Positions 39,729 through 48,357 of a DNA stretch of 60,115 bases are shown piece after piece (position 1 is the first letter of the stretch; every line of letters begins with the position of its first letter). The notes beneath the pieces were generated by a model that made no database searches, was not told the DNA's origin, and was given only the letters and a program-made list of their open reading frames with translations. The translations under genes were made by a program, and so were the position numbers. The stretch comes from Syntrophaceae bacterium (GTDB taxonomy: Bacteria; Desulfobacterota; Syntrophia; Syntrophales; UBA5619): NCBI GenBank assembly GCA_003141195.1, contig PLLC01000108.1, forward strand, positions 1 to 60,115. The letters run 5' to 3'.

Positions 39729-40656
39729 GATGGGCCGCCGCGCTTTGATGCTGGAAGCCCATCACACCACGCACATCGAGGGATCGCGCCTGACCCTGGA
39801 GCAGGCCGAGCGATTGTTGGAGGGGAACCCGGTTCCCGAGGCCGACCCCGACGACGTGCGGGAGCTGTTGAACTACAGGAAGGCGTTCGAGTTCGTCTCC
39901 GAGTACCTCGAAGGCGGTGGCCCGATCACCGAGGGGCTGGTCCGGGAAATCCACAAACGGCTGGTGGAAGGTGTCCGGGGCGGGTCCGCGGCTCCGGGCG
40001 AGTACCGGAAAATCCAGAACTACGTGGTGAACTCCGTCACCGGCGAGACGGTTTACACGCCGCCCCCGGCGCACGATGTCCCGATCATGATGGCGGAGCT
40101 GGTGGACTGGCTCAACCGCGAACAGGAGGTTCATCCCGTGCTGGTGAGCGGCATCTCCCAGTTCCAGTTCGTGCATGTCCACCCGTTCCTGGACGGCAAC
40201 GGCCGGTCGTCCCGGCTACTCTCCACCCTGTGCCTCTATCGGGCAGGATACGACTTCAAGCGGCTGTTCACGATCAGCGAGTACTACGACCGGAACCGGC
40301 CCTCCTTCTACCGGGCCATTCAGAGCGTCCGCGAGAACGGAATGGACATGACCGGTTGGCTGGAGTTCTTCGTTGAAGGACTGACCACCCAGCTTGCAGA
40401 GGTCAGGGAGCGCGGGGAGCAGGCCATCCGCCGGGATGTGCTCATCAAGGAACACGGCCTTTCGGATCGCCAGACCAAGGCCCTCGGACACATCTTGGAA
40501 CACGGCAGCCTGACCATCCAGGAATTCGAGCATTTCTTTCCCGAGGTCAACCGCCGGTCTCTGCAGCGCGACCTGAAGGCCATGGTGGATATGGGGCTGT
40601 TGGTTTCAGAGGGGGCGACCAACAAGCTCGTTTACCGGATGAAAAAGACGGGGTGA
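39706..40656 (+). CDS. Fic-domain AMP transferase-like protein, probably 5-prime truncated
   Basis: Protein of 316 residues from a TTG at 39706, which has GGAGG eight bases upstream; an ATG at 39730 is possible. The Fic core has the complete active site [12 protein letters not shown] near residue 158. The N-terminal TTHIEG fits the class II inhibitory motif (S/T)xxxE(G/N). The C-terminus is a winged helix ([16 protein letters not shown]...[11 protein letters not shown]). The frame is closed by a TGA at 39682-39684, so residues usually present before SEVWVREMG appear lost at the junction with brxA. Known Fic proteins of this type modify target proteins with AMP. It overlaps brxA by 23 bases. 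Confidence 0.85.
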   Translation: MSEVWVREMGRRALMLEAHHTTHIEGSRLTLEQAERLLEGNPVPEADPDDVRELLNYRKAFEFVSEYLEGGGPITEGLVREIHKRLVEGVRGGSAAPGEYRKIQNYVVNSVTGETVYTPPPAHDVPIMMAELVDWLNREQEVHPVLVSGISQFQFVHVHPFLDGNGRSSRLLSTLCLYRAGYDFKRLFTISEYYDRNRPSFYRAIQSVRENGMDMTGWLEFFVEGLTTQLAEVRERGEQAIRRDVLIKEHGLSDRQTKALGHILEHGSLTIQEFEHFFPEVNRRSLQRDLKAMVDMGLLVSEGATNKLVYRMKKTG

Positions 40657-40657
40657 A

Positions 40658-40712
40658 CTTGCGACAATCTTGCGACACAACTTACGACAAGCTCACGACT
40701 CGACTTGCGACA
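40658..40712 (+). repeat. Five iteron-like direct repeats of CTTGCGACA, period 11-12 bp
   Basis: Copies begin at 40658, 40669, 40681, 40692 and 40704, spaced 11, 12, 11 and 12 bases. Three are exact CTTGCGACA, one is CTTACGACA and one is CTCACGACT. The regular helical phasing suggests a protein-binding array. It starts two bases after the fic stop. Confidence 0.8.
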
Positions 40713-40857
40713 TCCACATTGAGTAGAGTAGTTGGGAAATCGAGATTGACGCCGCTTCCGGTTCATCGGGAACTGCTCGCTCTTTGATAACTCATTGAAT
40801 ATCGAAGGCTTATAGGTTGACGACCGGATGGAGAATGGTTATGAAGAGGGTTGCACT

Positions 40858-40873
40858 CGGGGAGCCAGACATT
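40858..40873. other. Candidate degenerate attR matching the tRNA-Asn 3-prime end
   Basis: GGGGAGCCA here repeats the last nine bases of the tRNA (37328-37336), and both are followed within a few bases by an ATTC. The match is short and could be chance. If real, it would mark the right end of the island inserted at tRNA-Asn. Confidence 0.25.
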
Positions 40874-40875
40874 CG

Positions 40876-40908
40876 GGGCTGCAAACCATTCGGTTTTGCA
40901 GCCCTTTT
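40876..40908 (+). terminator. Rho-independent terminator at the island's right edge
   Basis: GGGCTGCAAACC (40876-40887) pairs with GGTTTTGCAGCCC (40892-40904) with one bulged T, loop ATTC, followed by TTTTC. It would end rightward transcription from the fic side before the thiolase gene. Confidence 0.7.
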
Positions 40909-41052
40909 CATATTCACTTTTAGAAGGTTCCGTATCACGCGGGAAACGTCCGGAAGGCCTTCCCGACCCCCGGAACCACTTGTTTGCAAGAATCGTTCGT
41001 GAAGAGACGATGGTCGTTTCTTCAACCGCACACCATATCAGGAGGGAACATC

Positions 41053-42303
41053 ATGAAAGATTGCGTAATCGTATCGGCCTGCCGGACCGCCGTCGGCGCC
41101 TTCGGCGGAACGCTCCGGGACCTCAACTGCGCTTCACTCGGCAGCGTCGTCATGAAGGAGGCCGTGAAGCGGGCCGGGATCGACGCCGGGCTCATCGACG
41201 ACGTCCGCTTCGGCTGCTGCATGGAGCCGGTGGACGCCCTGAACGTCACCCGGGTCGCCGCCCTGATGGCGGGCATTCCGGAGACCGTCACGGCGGTCAC
41301 GGTGAACCGGGTCTGCATCTCCGGGATGGAGGCCGTCGTCTCCGGCATGGCGATGATCCAGGCTGGCATGGCGGATATCATCCTCGCCGGCGGGATGGAG
41401 CACATGTCGGGGATCGCCTATTCCGTCCCCGCGGCCCGGTGGGGCTGCCGATTCCAGGACCAGGTCTTCGTGGACGACATCGTCCACGGCCTCCATGCGG
41501 GGTCGCACCTCCTCCCCGGTCTGGAGAAAGGCCCGGTGAAGGAGGGCGGCGTCGTCGAGCTTTTCCGGGGAAAGCCTTACATCATGGGGGTCACCGCCGA
41601 GCTTATCGCCCAGATGTACAACCTCAGCCGGGAGGAGATCGACGCGGTCGCCCTGCGTAGCCACAACAACGCCGAGAGGGCCACCCAGGACGGGGATTTC
41701 CGGGAGGAGATTGTTCCCGTGGAGATCCCCCAGCGGAAAGGAAAACCGCCCTTGATCTTTTCGAAAGACGAACATTTCCGCCCCGGTTTGACGGCAGCCG
41801 ACCTCGCGGTCCTTCCCGCCGCATTCGTTCCCAAAACCGGCAAGGTCACGGCGGGGAACTCCTCCGGCGTGAACGACGGGGCGAGCGCCATAATCATCAT
41901 GTCCGCCGAAAAGGCGAAGGAGTTGGGGCTGAAACCCCTCGCCCGGATCAGGGCGATCGGCCGCGGCGGCTGTCATCCTTCCGTCATGGGGCTGAGCCCC
42001 GTCCCGTCCGTCCGGAACCTTCTCCAGAGGTCCGGTCTCAAGCTCGCCGACTTCGAACTGATCGAGGTGAACGAGGCCTTCGCCGCCCAGTATTTGGGCT
42101 GTGAGCGGGAGCTGGGCCTCAACCGCGAGATCGTCAACGTCAACGGCTCAGGCGTCGGTCTCGGCCACCCCGTCGGTTCCACGGGTTGCCGGATCATGGT
42201 CACCCTCCTCCATGCGATGAAGAAACGGGGGAAGACCCTCGGCATGGCGACGCTCTGCGGCGGCGGCGGCGTATCGCTGGCCACCATCCTGGAGATGTGC
42301 TGA
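41053..42303 (+). CDS. Thiolase (acetyl-CoA acetyltransferase family)
   Basis: Condenses or cleaves acyl-CoA thioesters, 416 residues from the ATG at 41053 after AGGAGGGAACATC. The nucleophilic cysteine lies in NRVCISGMEAV near residue 88; the usual motif is VCGSG, so one glycine is isoleucine. Other motifs are AGGMEHMS, NSSGVNDGAS, VNEAFAAQYL and GLGHPVGSTGCR. The last catalytic loop is LCGGGGVS with its cysteine. The gene stands alone, so role in beta-oxidation or acetoacetyl-CoA synthesis is open. Confidence 0.93.
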   Translation: MKDCVIVSACRTAVGAFGGTLRDLNCASLGSVVMKEAVKRAGIDAGLIDDVRFGCCMEPVDALNVTRVAALMAGIPETVTAVTVNRVCISGMEAVVSGMAMIQAGMADIILAGGMEHMSGIAYSVPAARWGCRFQDQVFVDDIVHGLHAGSHLLPGLEKGPVKEGGVVELFRGKPYIMGVTAELIAQMYNLSREEIDAVALRSHNNAERATQDGDFREEIVPVEIPQRKGKPPLIFSKDEHFRPGLTAADLAVLPAAFVPKTGKVTAGNSSGVNDGASAIIIMSAEKAKELGLKPLARIRAIGRGGCHPSVMGLSPVPSVRNLLQRSGLKLADFELIEVNEAFAAQYLGCERELGLNREIVNVNGSGVGLGHPVGSTGCRIMVTLLHAMKKRGKTLGMATLCGGGGVSLATILEMC

Positions 42304-42319
42304 TCGGAAAACGCCTCAA

Positions 42320-42342
42320 CCGGATGATTTCTCTTCATCCGG
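42320..42342. terminator. Bidirectional terminator candidate between thiolase and mtgA
   Basis: CCGGATGA (42320-42327) and TCATCCGG (42335-42342) form a perfect 8 bp stem with a 7-base loop in the 43-base convergent gap. Confidence 0.6.
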
Positions 42343-42346
42343 ACGG

Positions 42347-43246
42347 TTATTTCATGACGTCCGCAGGGGGATGCCGCGCTTTTTCACCTTTCGCGCCGGG
42401 ACCCGTCGGCGACGGCGTTTCCGTCCCCATCTCCCCGCCCCTCGAACCATCCGCGGCATCCGGGTTGGCGGCATCGCCCGTTGAAGGCAGCGGCGGCGAT
42501 CCGTTACCTGCCAATTCGTTTAGCATCTGCTCATATTCGGGGATAACGATCCCCCGGCGGACCATGATCCGGTAGACCGCCTCCGTCCGGCTCTCCACAT
42601 ACCGGCCTCCCCCCACGGGGTGGTAGCGGAGTGGGCCGGGCAGGACCACGGCGAGCGCCGCCGCCTCGCGCGCCGTCAGGGCGCCTGCCCCCTTCCCGAA
42701 GTAATGGCGGGCGGCCGCCTCAATGCCGAAGATCCCGTCCCCCCACTCCGCAACATTCAGGTAGAGCTCGATGATCCGCCTCTTGGAGAGGTTCCGCTCC
42801 AGGCGCCAGGTCAGAATCGCCTCCTTCAGTTTCCGGACGGGGTTCTTCGCCGAAGTGAGATAGAGGTTCTTCGCAAGCTGCTGGCTGATTGTGCTCCCCC
42901 CCGCCCTGAAGCGCCTTTTCTGGAGGTCCTTCTCGATCGCCTTCTGGATCGCCTCGAAATCGAATCCCTCATGAGACCAGAACTTGTCGTCTTCGGCAAT
43001 AATAACCGCCTTGACGGCATAAGGGGAGATCCCTGAGAGCGGCATCCACACCTGCCGGATACGTCTGTGGAGACCGGCCTTCTCCCACTGCCGCTCCCGG
43101 TACTCCATGAAAGCGGTTTTCGTGGGACGTTCCCGCTTCAGCCGGGAGACGTCCGGATAGACCAGATAAAGCGCGATATTCAACAAGAGGGCCGCCGCCA
43201 GTACAATTGCGGCGCGCCGGGTCCACTTTTTCCACATATTCCACAA
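42347..43246 (-). CDS. mtgA: Monofunctional peptidoglycan glycosyltransferase MtgA
   Basis: Inner-membrane enzyme polymerising lipid II, 299 residues with one N-terminal helix (about 10-28). GT51 motifs are IIAEDDKFWSHEGFDFEAI with the catalytic glutamate, GGSTISQQLAKNLYL, KEAILTWRLERNLSKRRIIELYLN and GIEAAARHYFGK. There is no transpeptidase domain. The C-terminal 50 residues are a low-complexity Pro/Gly-rich tail not usual in MtgA. The ATG at 43237 is an alternative start. Confidence 0.94.
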   Translation of the reverse strand: MWNMWKKWTRRAAIVLAAALLLNIALYLVYPDVSRLKRERPTKTAFMEYRERQWEKAGLHRRIRQVWMPLSGISPYAVKAVIIAEDDKFWSHEGFDFEAIQKAIEKDLQKRRFRAGGSTISQQLAKNLYLTSAKNPVRKLKEAILTWRLERNLSKRRIIELYLNVAEWGDGIFGIEAAARHYFGKGAGALTAREAAALAVVLPGPLRYHPVGGGRYVESRTEAVYRIMVRRGIVIPEYEQMLNELAGNGSPPLPSTGDAANPDAADGSRGGEMGTETPSPTGPGAKGEKARHPPADVMK

Positions 43247-43503
43247 TCCTTAAACCGGCCTTGTCCATGCCGCCGGATGCCCGGGAACATACCCCATTTT
43301 TCACGCCTTGGAAAGCGGAAGACGGACAACCATCCGTGAAAATGCATGTAAAACAGGCTTCCCTATAAAATTGGGGTTGACTTCCGGTATCAATTCCGAT
43401 AAAGGGCACTACAGTTCCCGTGTACAGCTTGTCATCCATTGGCCTAATCTGTGCACCGTTCCAGCAGTGAGAGAGCTCCCGAATACCCATTAGGAGGCAC
43501 TTC

Positions 43504-44481
43504 ATGATGAGACGGCGGATTTTCCTATGGATGGGACTCGGCGTCCTGTTCACGACCTTACTCCTTTGCGGGAATGCCCTGGCAAAGGAGACGTATTCGG
43601 TTCAGCCCGGCGACACCCTCTTTGGGATCGCCGCGAAGAACGGCGTTACCCCCAACGCGTTGAAGGCGGCCAACCACCTGAAAGGCAGCGGCCTCCAGGC
43701 GCATCAGATCCTCATCATCCCCCTCAAAAAAGTTAATAACACCGTAAAATTAAAGCCGTTCTCCGTTCCCCGGGTAGAGGTCTACACGGTGAAGAAAGGG
43801 GACACGCTCGTTGGCATCGCCCGGAAGACAGGGATTTCCGTCGCCGAGCTTCGGGAACTCAACCCGATCCGCGGGAACACCCTGAAGGTTGGGCAACGGC
43901 TCGCCCTGAAGAAAAAAACAGATCGCGAGGACGAGGCCGCCGCGTCGCCTTCGGAATACACGAAGAAAGAAATCAAACCGGAGGTGGGGGAGGAAGAAGA
44001 GGCGGACGACAACGTCCTCACCCAGGAAGAGGCGTGGGCGGAGATCGAGAGACAAAAGGAGGACAATGCTGCGCTCCTCGGCAAGTGGAGCAGTCCCGAC
44101 GAACCGAAGCTGCTCGTCAAGGTGGCGATGGGTTTCCTCGGCGCCCCCTACCGCATGGGAGGCTCCTCAGTCACGGGAGTCGACTGTTCTGGATTCGTGA
44201 AGAAGATCTATCAGTTCTTCAACATTGACCTCCCCCGGACGGCCCTCGAGCAGTCCCATGTTGGAATGCGTGTTGCAAGGCACGAACTGGCCGAGGGGGA
44301 TCTCCTCTTTTTCAATACGAGAAAGACCGTCGGTCACGTCGGGATCTACATCGGCAACAATGAATTCGTCCACGCATCCTCGCGAAAAAAGGGGGTCCGT
44401 GTGGACAACCTCAATACGCCCTATTACGACCGGCGTTTCATCCGGGCCGTCCGCCTCAAGGGAAACAATGGCGGCCTGTAG
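43504..44481 (+). CDS. Secreted LysM-LysM-NlpC/P60 peptidoglycan endopeptidase
   Basis: Cell-wall hydrolase of 325 residues. A signal peptide (about 1-27, ending NALAKE) is followed by two LysM domains ([19 protein letters not shown] near 31; [19 protein letters not shown] near 95), each about 45 residues. An acidic linker comes next, then NlpC/P60 with the catalytic cysteine in [12 protein letters not shown] and histidine in [10 protein letters not shown]. The start follows TTAGGAGGCACTTC. Likely cleaves stem peptides at the D-Glu-diamino acid bond, from family knowledge. Confidence 0.93.
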   Translation: MMRRRIFLWMGLGVLFTTLLLCGNALAKETYSVQPGDTLFGIAAKNGVTPNALKAANHLKGSGLQAHQILIIPLKKVNNTVKLKPFSVPRVEVYTVKKGDTLVGIARKTGISVAELRELNPIRGNTLKVGQRLALKKKTDREDEAAASPSEYTKKEIKPEVGEEEEADDNVLTQEEAWAEIERQKEDNAALLGKWSSPDEPKLLVKVAMGFLGAPYRMGGSSVTGVDCSGFVKKIYQFFNIDLPRTALEQSHVGMRVARHELAEGDLLFFNTRKTVGHVGIYIGNNEFVHASSRKKGVRVDNLNTPYYDRRFIRAVRLKGNNGGL

Positions 44482-44591
44482 ATCTCCGGCGGAAATCTTC
44501 CGGTCGATTCACGGGAAGAACCCCCTATGGATCGCGAAGGCTTTGTGGATTTTTTTCGCGATTCTCCAGTTGCTGGCGACCGCCGCCAACC

Positions 44592-44858
44592 TCCCTGTTC
44601 ATCTTCGTACTCGGTCTGGTCGCCTTTTCCTTCAGCACGGTCGGCGGCCTTCTGCTCGCCAAAGTCATGAACCTCTTCCTGAAGGAGAAGATCAATCCGC
44701 TGATCGGATCGGCTGGCGTCTCGGCGGTGCCCATGGCCGCCCGGGTCTCCCAGGTCGTGGCCTGCGCGGGGAACAAGCACAATTTCATCCTGATGCATGC
44801 CATGGGTCCCAATGTGGCGGGCGTGATCGGGACGGCTCTCGCCGCCGGGCTGTTCTAA
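44592..44858 (+). pseudogene. C-terminal remnant of a Na+-translocating decarboxylase beta subunit (OadB/GcdB)
   Basis: In one frame the text [20 protein letters not shown], then [20 protein letters not shown], then [19 protein letters not shown] matches the last 90 or so residues of OadB/GcdB-type sodium pumps, which are about 370-400 residues long. No start codon or upstream coding sequence for the rest exists; the preceding 110 bases directly follow the NlpC gene. So the gene is 5-prime deleted. The stop TAA at 44856-44858 is natural. Confidence 0.75.
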
Positions 44859-45007
44859 ACATGCTGAAATAGAGACCGAAGGGAAATCCGTGGGGGATCA
44901 TCCTCAAGCATCACCGTTCAGCACACATCAGGAAACCTATGGATTCTCTCAACGCCATCCATCCCCGGGCGGAAACCGTACGATCGAAAACGGGGCGGCA
45001 GGGAAAA

Positions 45008-45036
45008 GGGGGACACGATGCGGCATCATGTCCCCC
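45008..45036 (+). repeat. Strong hairpin in the leader of the OmpA-like gene
   Basis: GGGGGACA.GATG and CATC.TGTCCCCC pair with one mismatch around CGG. It lies about ten bases upstream of the AAAAAAGGAGG ribosome site, with no T run, so it may protect the mRNA rather than terminate. Confidence 0.55.
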
Positions 45037-45059
45037 TATAAACAAAAAAGGAGGACATT

Positions 45060-45920
45060 ATGTTTCAGAGATCTCTTGGCCTTTTGGCCGTAACTGCCGC
45101 ATTTCTCGTCCTCGGCGGCTGCGTCGCCAAGAGCGACTATCTCCGAAAACAGGCCGAGGCCGATGCCCTGAGCCGGGATGTGGCGACGCTGACCATGGAG
45201 AACCAGGGTCTCCAGCAGAGAATCAGCAGTCTCCAGGAAAACATCAGAGGGCTTCAGGAGGAAATCAGCGGTCTTCATGCCGCAAATGAGAATCTCACCG
45301 CCGAGCGGAACGGTCTCAACACCCGCCTGGACACACTCAGGGAGGAGACAAGCCGGACCATCGAGGAGCAGCGGAACCGGAATACCGAACTGGAAGGCGA
45401 CAAGCAGATGCTCGGGGAAAGCATTGCCCTGCTGAAGAAGTCGAAAGAGGCGGAAGTAAAGACGGTGAGCAAGACCTACGAAGAGCTCCTCACCGAGATG
45501 AAGGGCGAGATCGAACAGGGACAGATCGCCATCACCGAGCTCCAAGGCAAGCTGACGGTGGATGTCTTGGACAAGATCCTCTTCGACTCCGGCCAGGCGG
45601 AGGTCAAACCGGATGGGTTGGCCGTCCTGAAGCGGGTCGTCGAGATCCTGATGACCGTGATGGACAAGGTGATCCGCATCGAAGGACACACGGACAACAT
45701 TCCCATCGCGGGGGCTCTCGCAAAGAGGTATCCTACGAACTGGGAGCTCTCCGCGGCGCGGGCGATCAATGTCACCCGCTATCTGGAAAAGGAGGGGATC
45801 GATCCCACCATCCTGACGGCGGCGGCCTTCGGGGAATACCAGCCGGTCGCCGAAAATGACACCCCCGAGGGGCGGGCGAAGAACCGGCGGATCGCGATCA
45901 TCCTTCTGCCGATGAAATAA
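45060..45920 (+). CDS. OmpA-like lipoprotein with long coiled coil
   Basis: Outer-membrane lipoprotein of 286 residues. The lipobox LVLGGC puts the lipidated cysteine near residue 21. About residues 30-155 form a coiled coil with repeated LQ..I..L and LEGDK heptads. The C-terminal OmpA/MotB peptidoglycan-binding domain has ILFDSGQAEVKPDG, IRIEGHTDNIPI and LSAARAINVTRYL. It likely tethers the envelope to the wall. The start follows AAAAAAGGAGGACATT, a strong site. Confidence 0.92.
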   Translation: MFQRSLGLLAVTAAFLVLGGCVAKSDYLRKQAEADALSRDVATLTMENQGLQQRISSLQENIRGLQEEISGLHAANENLTAERNGLNTRLDTLREETSRTIEEQRNRNTELEGDKQMLGESIALLKKSKEAEVKTVSKTYEELLTEMKGEIEQGQIAITELQGKLTVDVLDKILFDSGQAEVKPDGLAVLKRVVEILMTVMDKVIRIEGHTDNIPIAGALAKRYPTNWELSAARAINVTRYLEKEGIDPTILTAAAFGEYQPVAENDTPEGRAKNRRIAIILLPMK

Positions 45921-46048
45921 TCCATTCCCAACATTCCCGATCACACCGGCGGATGTGAGGACCTGAGGCAGGTTATCATGATATCCATCCGGCGTATGGC
46001 AAAATTTCGCTGTATGTCTGGAACAAAACGGAATCAGAGAGTGGACGC

Positions 46049-47107
46049 ATGACGGCAAAACCCAACATCCGGGACATGTCCCTGGAAGAGATCGAGGCCC
46101 TGATCGCCAGCCTCGGCAAGGACAAATACCGAGCCCGGCAGATCATGAAATGGCTCTACACGGGCGGGGCGACCTCTTTCGCGGAGATGACGACCCTTGC
46201 GCGGGAGTTTCGCACCCGGGTGGAGGGGCTCACCCGCATCTTCGAACCCGCAATCGACCGGATCCAGACTTCACAGGACGGGACGAAGAAGGTCCTCTTC
46301 CGCCTCGAGGACGATCTCTTCATCGAGAGTGTCCTCATCCCCGGCAGGAACCACTGGACCGCCTGCATCTCAACCCAGGCGGGCTGCGCGATGGGCTGCC
46401 GATTCTGCCTGACCGGAAGGCAGGGGCTCAGGCGGAACCTCTTCCCCTCCGAGATCACCGGTCAGATGACGATGCTCCGGCGCCATACGCCCGAGGGGCC
46501 GGAGATCAAGAACATTGTCCTGATGGGGATGGGGGAGCCGCTCGCGAACTACGACCATACCCTGAAGGCGATCCGGATCCTCACCTCCGATCACGGCCTG
46601 GGCTTCTCCAGCCGGAAGGTCACCGTCTCCACCTGTGGCATTGCCCCGCGGATCGTACAACTGGGAAAAGACGTCTGCGTCAACCTCGCCATCTCGCTCA
46701 ACGCCCCCGACGACCGGCGGCGGGACGAGCTGATGCCGGTGAACCGGAAATACCCGCTGGCGGAGCTGCTCAGGGCCTGCAGCAACTACCCCATGCCGGG
46801 GCGGAGGATGCTGACCTTCGAGTACATCCTCATGGCGGGCGTCAACGATTCCCCAACCGATGCGGAGAAGCTGGCCCGGCTGCTCCGGGGCCTCCACTGC
46901 AAATTGAACCTCATCGTCTTCAACGAGTTTCCGGGCTCTGACTACCGGATGCCGACCCCAGAGCAGGTCTCGGCCTTTCAGCAGATCCTGCTCGACCATC
47001 ATTACACGGCCATCCTCCGCGCGAGTCACGGCCGGGACATCCTCGCCGCCTGCGGCCAGTTAAGCGGTCAGGCCGCCTCCGGTGATTCAACTCCGGCCGG
47101 AGGATAA
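46049..47107 (+). CDS. rlmN: Dual-specificity 23S rRNA/tRNA adenine-C2 methyltransferase RlmN
   Basis: Radical SAM enzyme methylating A2503 of 23S rRNA, 352 residues. The cluster motif is CAMGCRFC near residue 112. Other marks are KYRARQIMKWLYTGG, MGMGEPLANYD, VTVSTCGIAPRI, AISLNAPDDRRRDELMPVN, and a late cysteine in SHGRDILAACGQL needed for methyl transfer. It converges with bamD, 23 bases away. Confidence 0.95.
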   Translation: MTAKPNIRDMSLEEIEALIASLGKDKYRARQIMKWLYTGGATSFAEMTTLAREFRTRVEGLTRIFEPAIDRIQTSQDGTKKVLFRLEDDLFIESVLIPGRNHWTACISTQAGCAMGCRFCLTGRQGLRRNLFPSEITGQMTMLRRHTPEGPEIKNIVLMGMGEPLANYDHTLKAIRILTSDHGLGFSSRKVTVSTCGIAPRIVQLGKDVCVNLAISLNAPDDRRRDELMPVNRKYPLAELLRACSNYPMPGRRMLTFEYILMAGVNDSPTDAEKLARLLRGLHCKLNLIVFNEFPGSDYRMPTPEQVSAFQQILLDHHYTAILRASHGRDILAACGQLSGQAASGDSTPAGG

Positions 47108-47130
47108 GGGGAACGACCGGTATGGGCGGC

Positions 47131-47835
47131 CTACTTCTTCTCCACGGGCTTCTTTTTCGCATCCGCCTCGGCTATGCGTCTCTTCGTTTCAACGATGAAG
47201 TAATTTACCTTGTAATCGAGGCCGACATTTGCATAGTCCCGCGCGATCTTTTCAAACCGGTGCAGCGCCGCCTGGTACTTCTTGATGTTGAAGTAGAATT
47301 CTCCCACGGAGAACTCCTGCTCGCCCATGGTCTTCCTGCAATCCCGGATCATCTTCTCGGCCATGAAGGAGAATTTGCTGCCGGGAAAGCGGACCATGAG
47401 CCGCTCGAATTCTTTGACCGCCTTGAAGGTCTCCGACTGATCGCGGTCGATCGTTGTGATCTCGTTGAAGTGGCACATCCCGATCTGATACATCACGTAG
47501 GGAAGGTTCTCGTTCGTCGGATGGAGATTCAGAAATTCGCTGTAGGCCAGCTCGGCTTCGGGATACTGCTTTCCGCTGAAAAAGGCGTCGGCGATTCCCA
47601 CCTCCGCCATGATGGCGAGCGAACTCAGGGGATACTCCTCCTTGACCCGCTGGAAAAGTTCTACGGACCTCTTGTAACCCCCTTTCTGATACTCCTCCAG
47701 ACCTTGCTGGTAGAGACCCTCCGGGGTCGTACGGGCCATTTCCACCTTCTTCGCCCAAGGCAGCCACATCTTGCAGCCCGAGAGCAGAAAAACGACCGTT
47801 AGGAGCACCAGAAATACTCTATTATTGCGCACCAT
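47131..47835 (-). CDS. bamD: Outer-membrane assembly lipoprotein BamD
   Basis: Lipoprotein of the Bam beta-barrel assembly complex, 234 residues from the ATG at 47835 (GGAAGGTGATC upstream). The lipobox VFLLSGC places the lipid cysteine near residue 21. TPR-like repeats follow: YQQGLEEYQKGGYKRSVELF, then YPEAELAYSEFLNLHP, and RFPGSKFSFMAEKMI. The frame continues upstream into trxA but that is a shadow. It is co-transcribed after trxA, 17 bases away. A Lys-rich tail ends the protein. Confidence 0.92.
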   Translation of the reverse strand: MVRNNRVFLVLLTVVFLLSGCKMWLPWAKKVEMARTTPEGLYQQGLEEYQKGGYKRSVELFQRVKEEYPLSSLAIMAEVGIADAFFSGKQYPEAELAYSEFLNLHPTNENLPYVMYQIGMCHFNEITTIDRDQSETFKAVKEFERLMVRFPGSKFSFMAEKMIRDCRKTMGEQEFSVGEFYFNIKKYQAALHRFEKIARDYANVGLDYKVNYFIVETKRRIAEADAKKKPVEKK

Positions 47836-47852
47836 GATCACCTTCCATTGCC

Positions 47853-48182
47853 TTACAGGGCCTTGCGGATGAACGTCTCCAGGCGTTCCTTCGGGACCAG
47901 GCCGATCAGGGTGTCGAGGACCTTCCCCTCCTTGAAGAGAATCAGGGTCGGGATGCTCATCACACCATAGGTCTCGGCCGTTTTCGGATGGTCGTCGATG
48001 TTGACCTTCGCTACCTTGAGCTGATCGCGGTACTGGACGGCCAGCGCCTCTACTGTGGGACCGATGGCCTTGCAGGGACCGCACCAGGGCGCCCAGAAAT
48101 CGACCAGGGCGGGCCTGTCCGCCTGGAGGACCTCTTCTGCAAAATTGTCGTCACCGACGTGCACCAGCGTTTCTTCTCCCAT
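47853..48182 (-). CDS. trxA: Thioredoxin
   Basis: Disulfide reductase of 109 residues with active site FWAPWCGPCKAIGP and cis-proline region VMSIPTLILFKEG. The ATG at 48182 follows AAAGGAGGCCATCGT, an excellent site. First gene of a trxA-bamD pair, with promoter boxes at 48216-48245. Confidence 0.96.
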   Translation of the reverse strand: MGEETLVHVGDDNFAEEVLQADRPALVDFWAPWCGPCKAIGPTVEALAVQYRDQLKVAKVNIDDHPKTAETYGVMSIPTLILFKEGKVLDTLIGLVPKERLETFIRKAL

Positions 48183-48215
48183 ACGATGGCCTCCTTTCTG
48201 CGAATTTCGGATGAT

Positions 48216-48245
48216 ACTATCGCACAGACGGACAAACGATGTCAA
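48216..48245 (-). promoter_or_regulatory. Promoter for trxA-bamD
   Basis: On the minus strand TTGACA (48245-48240), an 18 bp spacer, GATAGT (48221-48216). Confidence 0.55.
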
Positions 48246-48289
48246 TTCAAAACGGCAGTTCCCGTTCGTTCCGGAAGATGGGGCCGGTT

Positions 48290-48318
48290 TTGACAGACGC
48301 CGGACGATCTGCTATAAG
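48290..48318 (+). promoter_or_regulatory. Promoter for the MTA-phosphorylase-like gene
   Basis: TTGACA at 48290-48295, a 17 bp spacer, TATAAG at 48313-48318, a near-consensus sigma70 promoter that is divergent from the trxA promoter. Confidence 0.75.
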
Positions 48319-48357
48319 CCCGCCATCACCCATTTTACCCCTTGAAAAGGAGAGCGC

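Larger units (their letters stand above)
40657..41052. other. Intergenic region after fic with iteron-like repeats and a terminator
   Basis: This 396 bp stretch holds five phased repeats (40658-40712), a hairpin terminator (40876-40908) and a 9 bp match to the tRNA-Asn 3-prime end (GGGGAGCCA, 40858-40866). No protein-like frame is seen apart from the upstream extension of the thiolase frame. Confidence 0.55.

Noticed and set aside
40658-40712. CRISPR array
   Set aside because: Repeats are only 9 bp with 2-3 bp gaps, with no spacers and no cas genes; an iteron-like array fits better.
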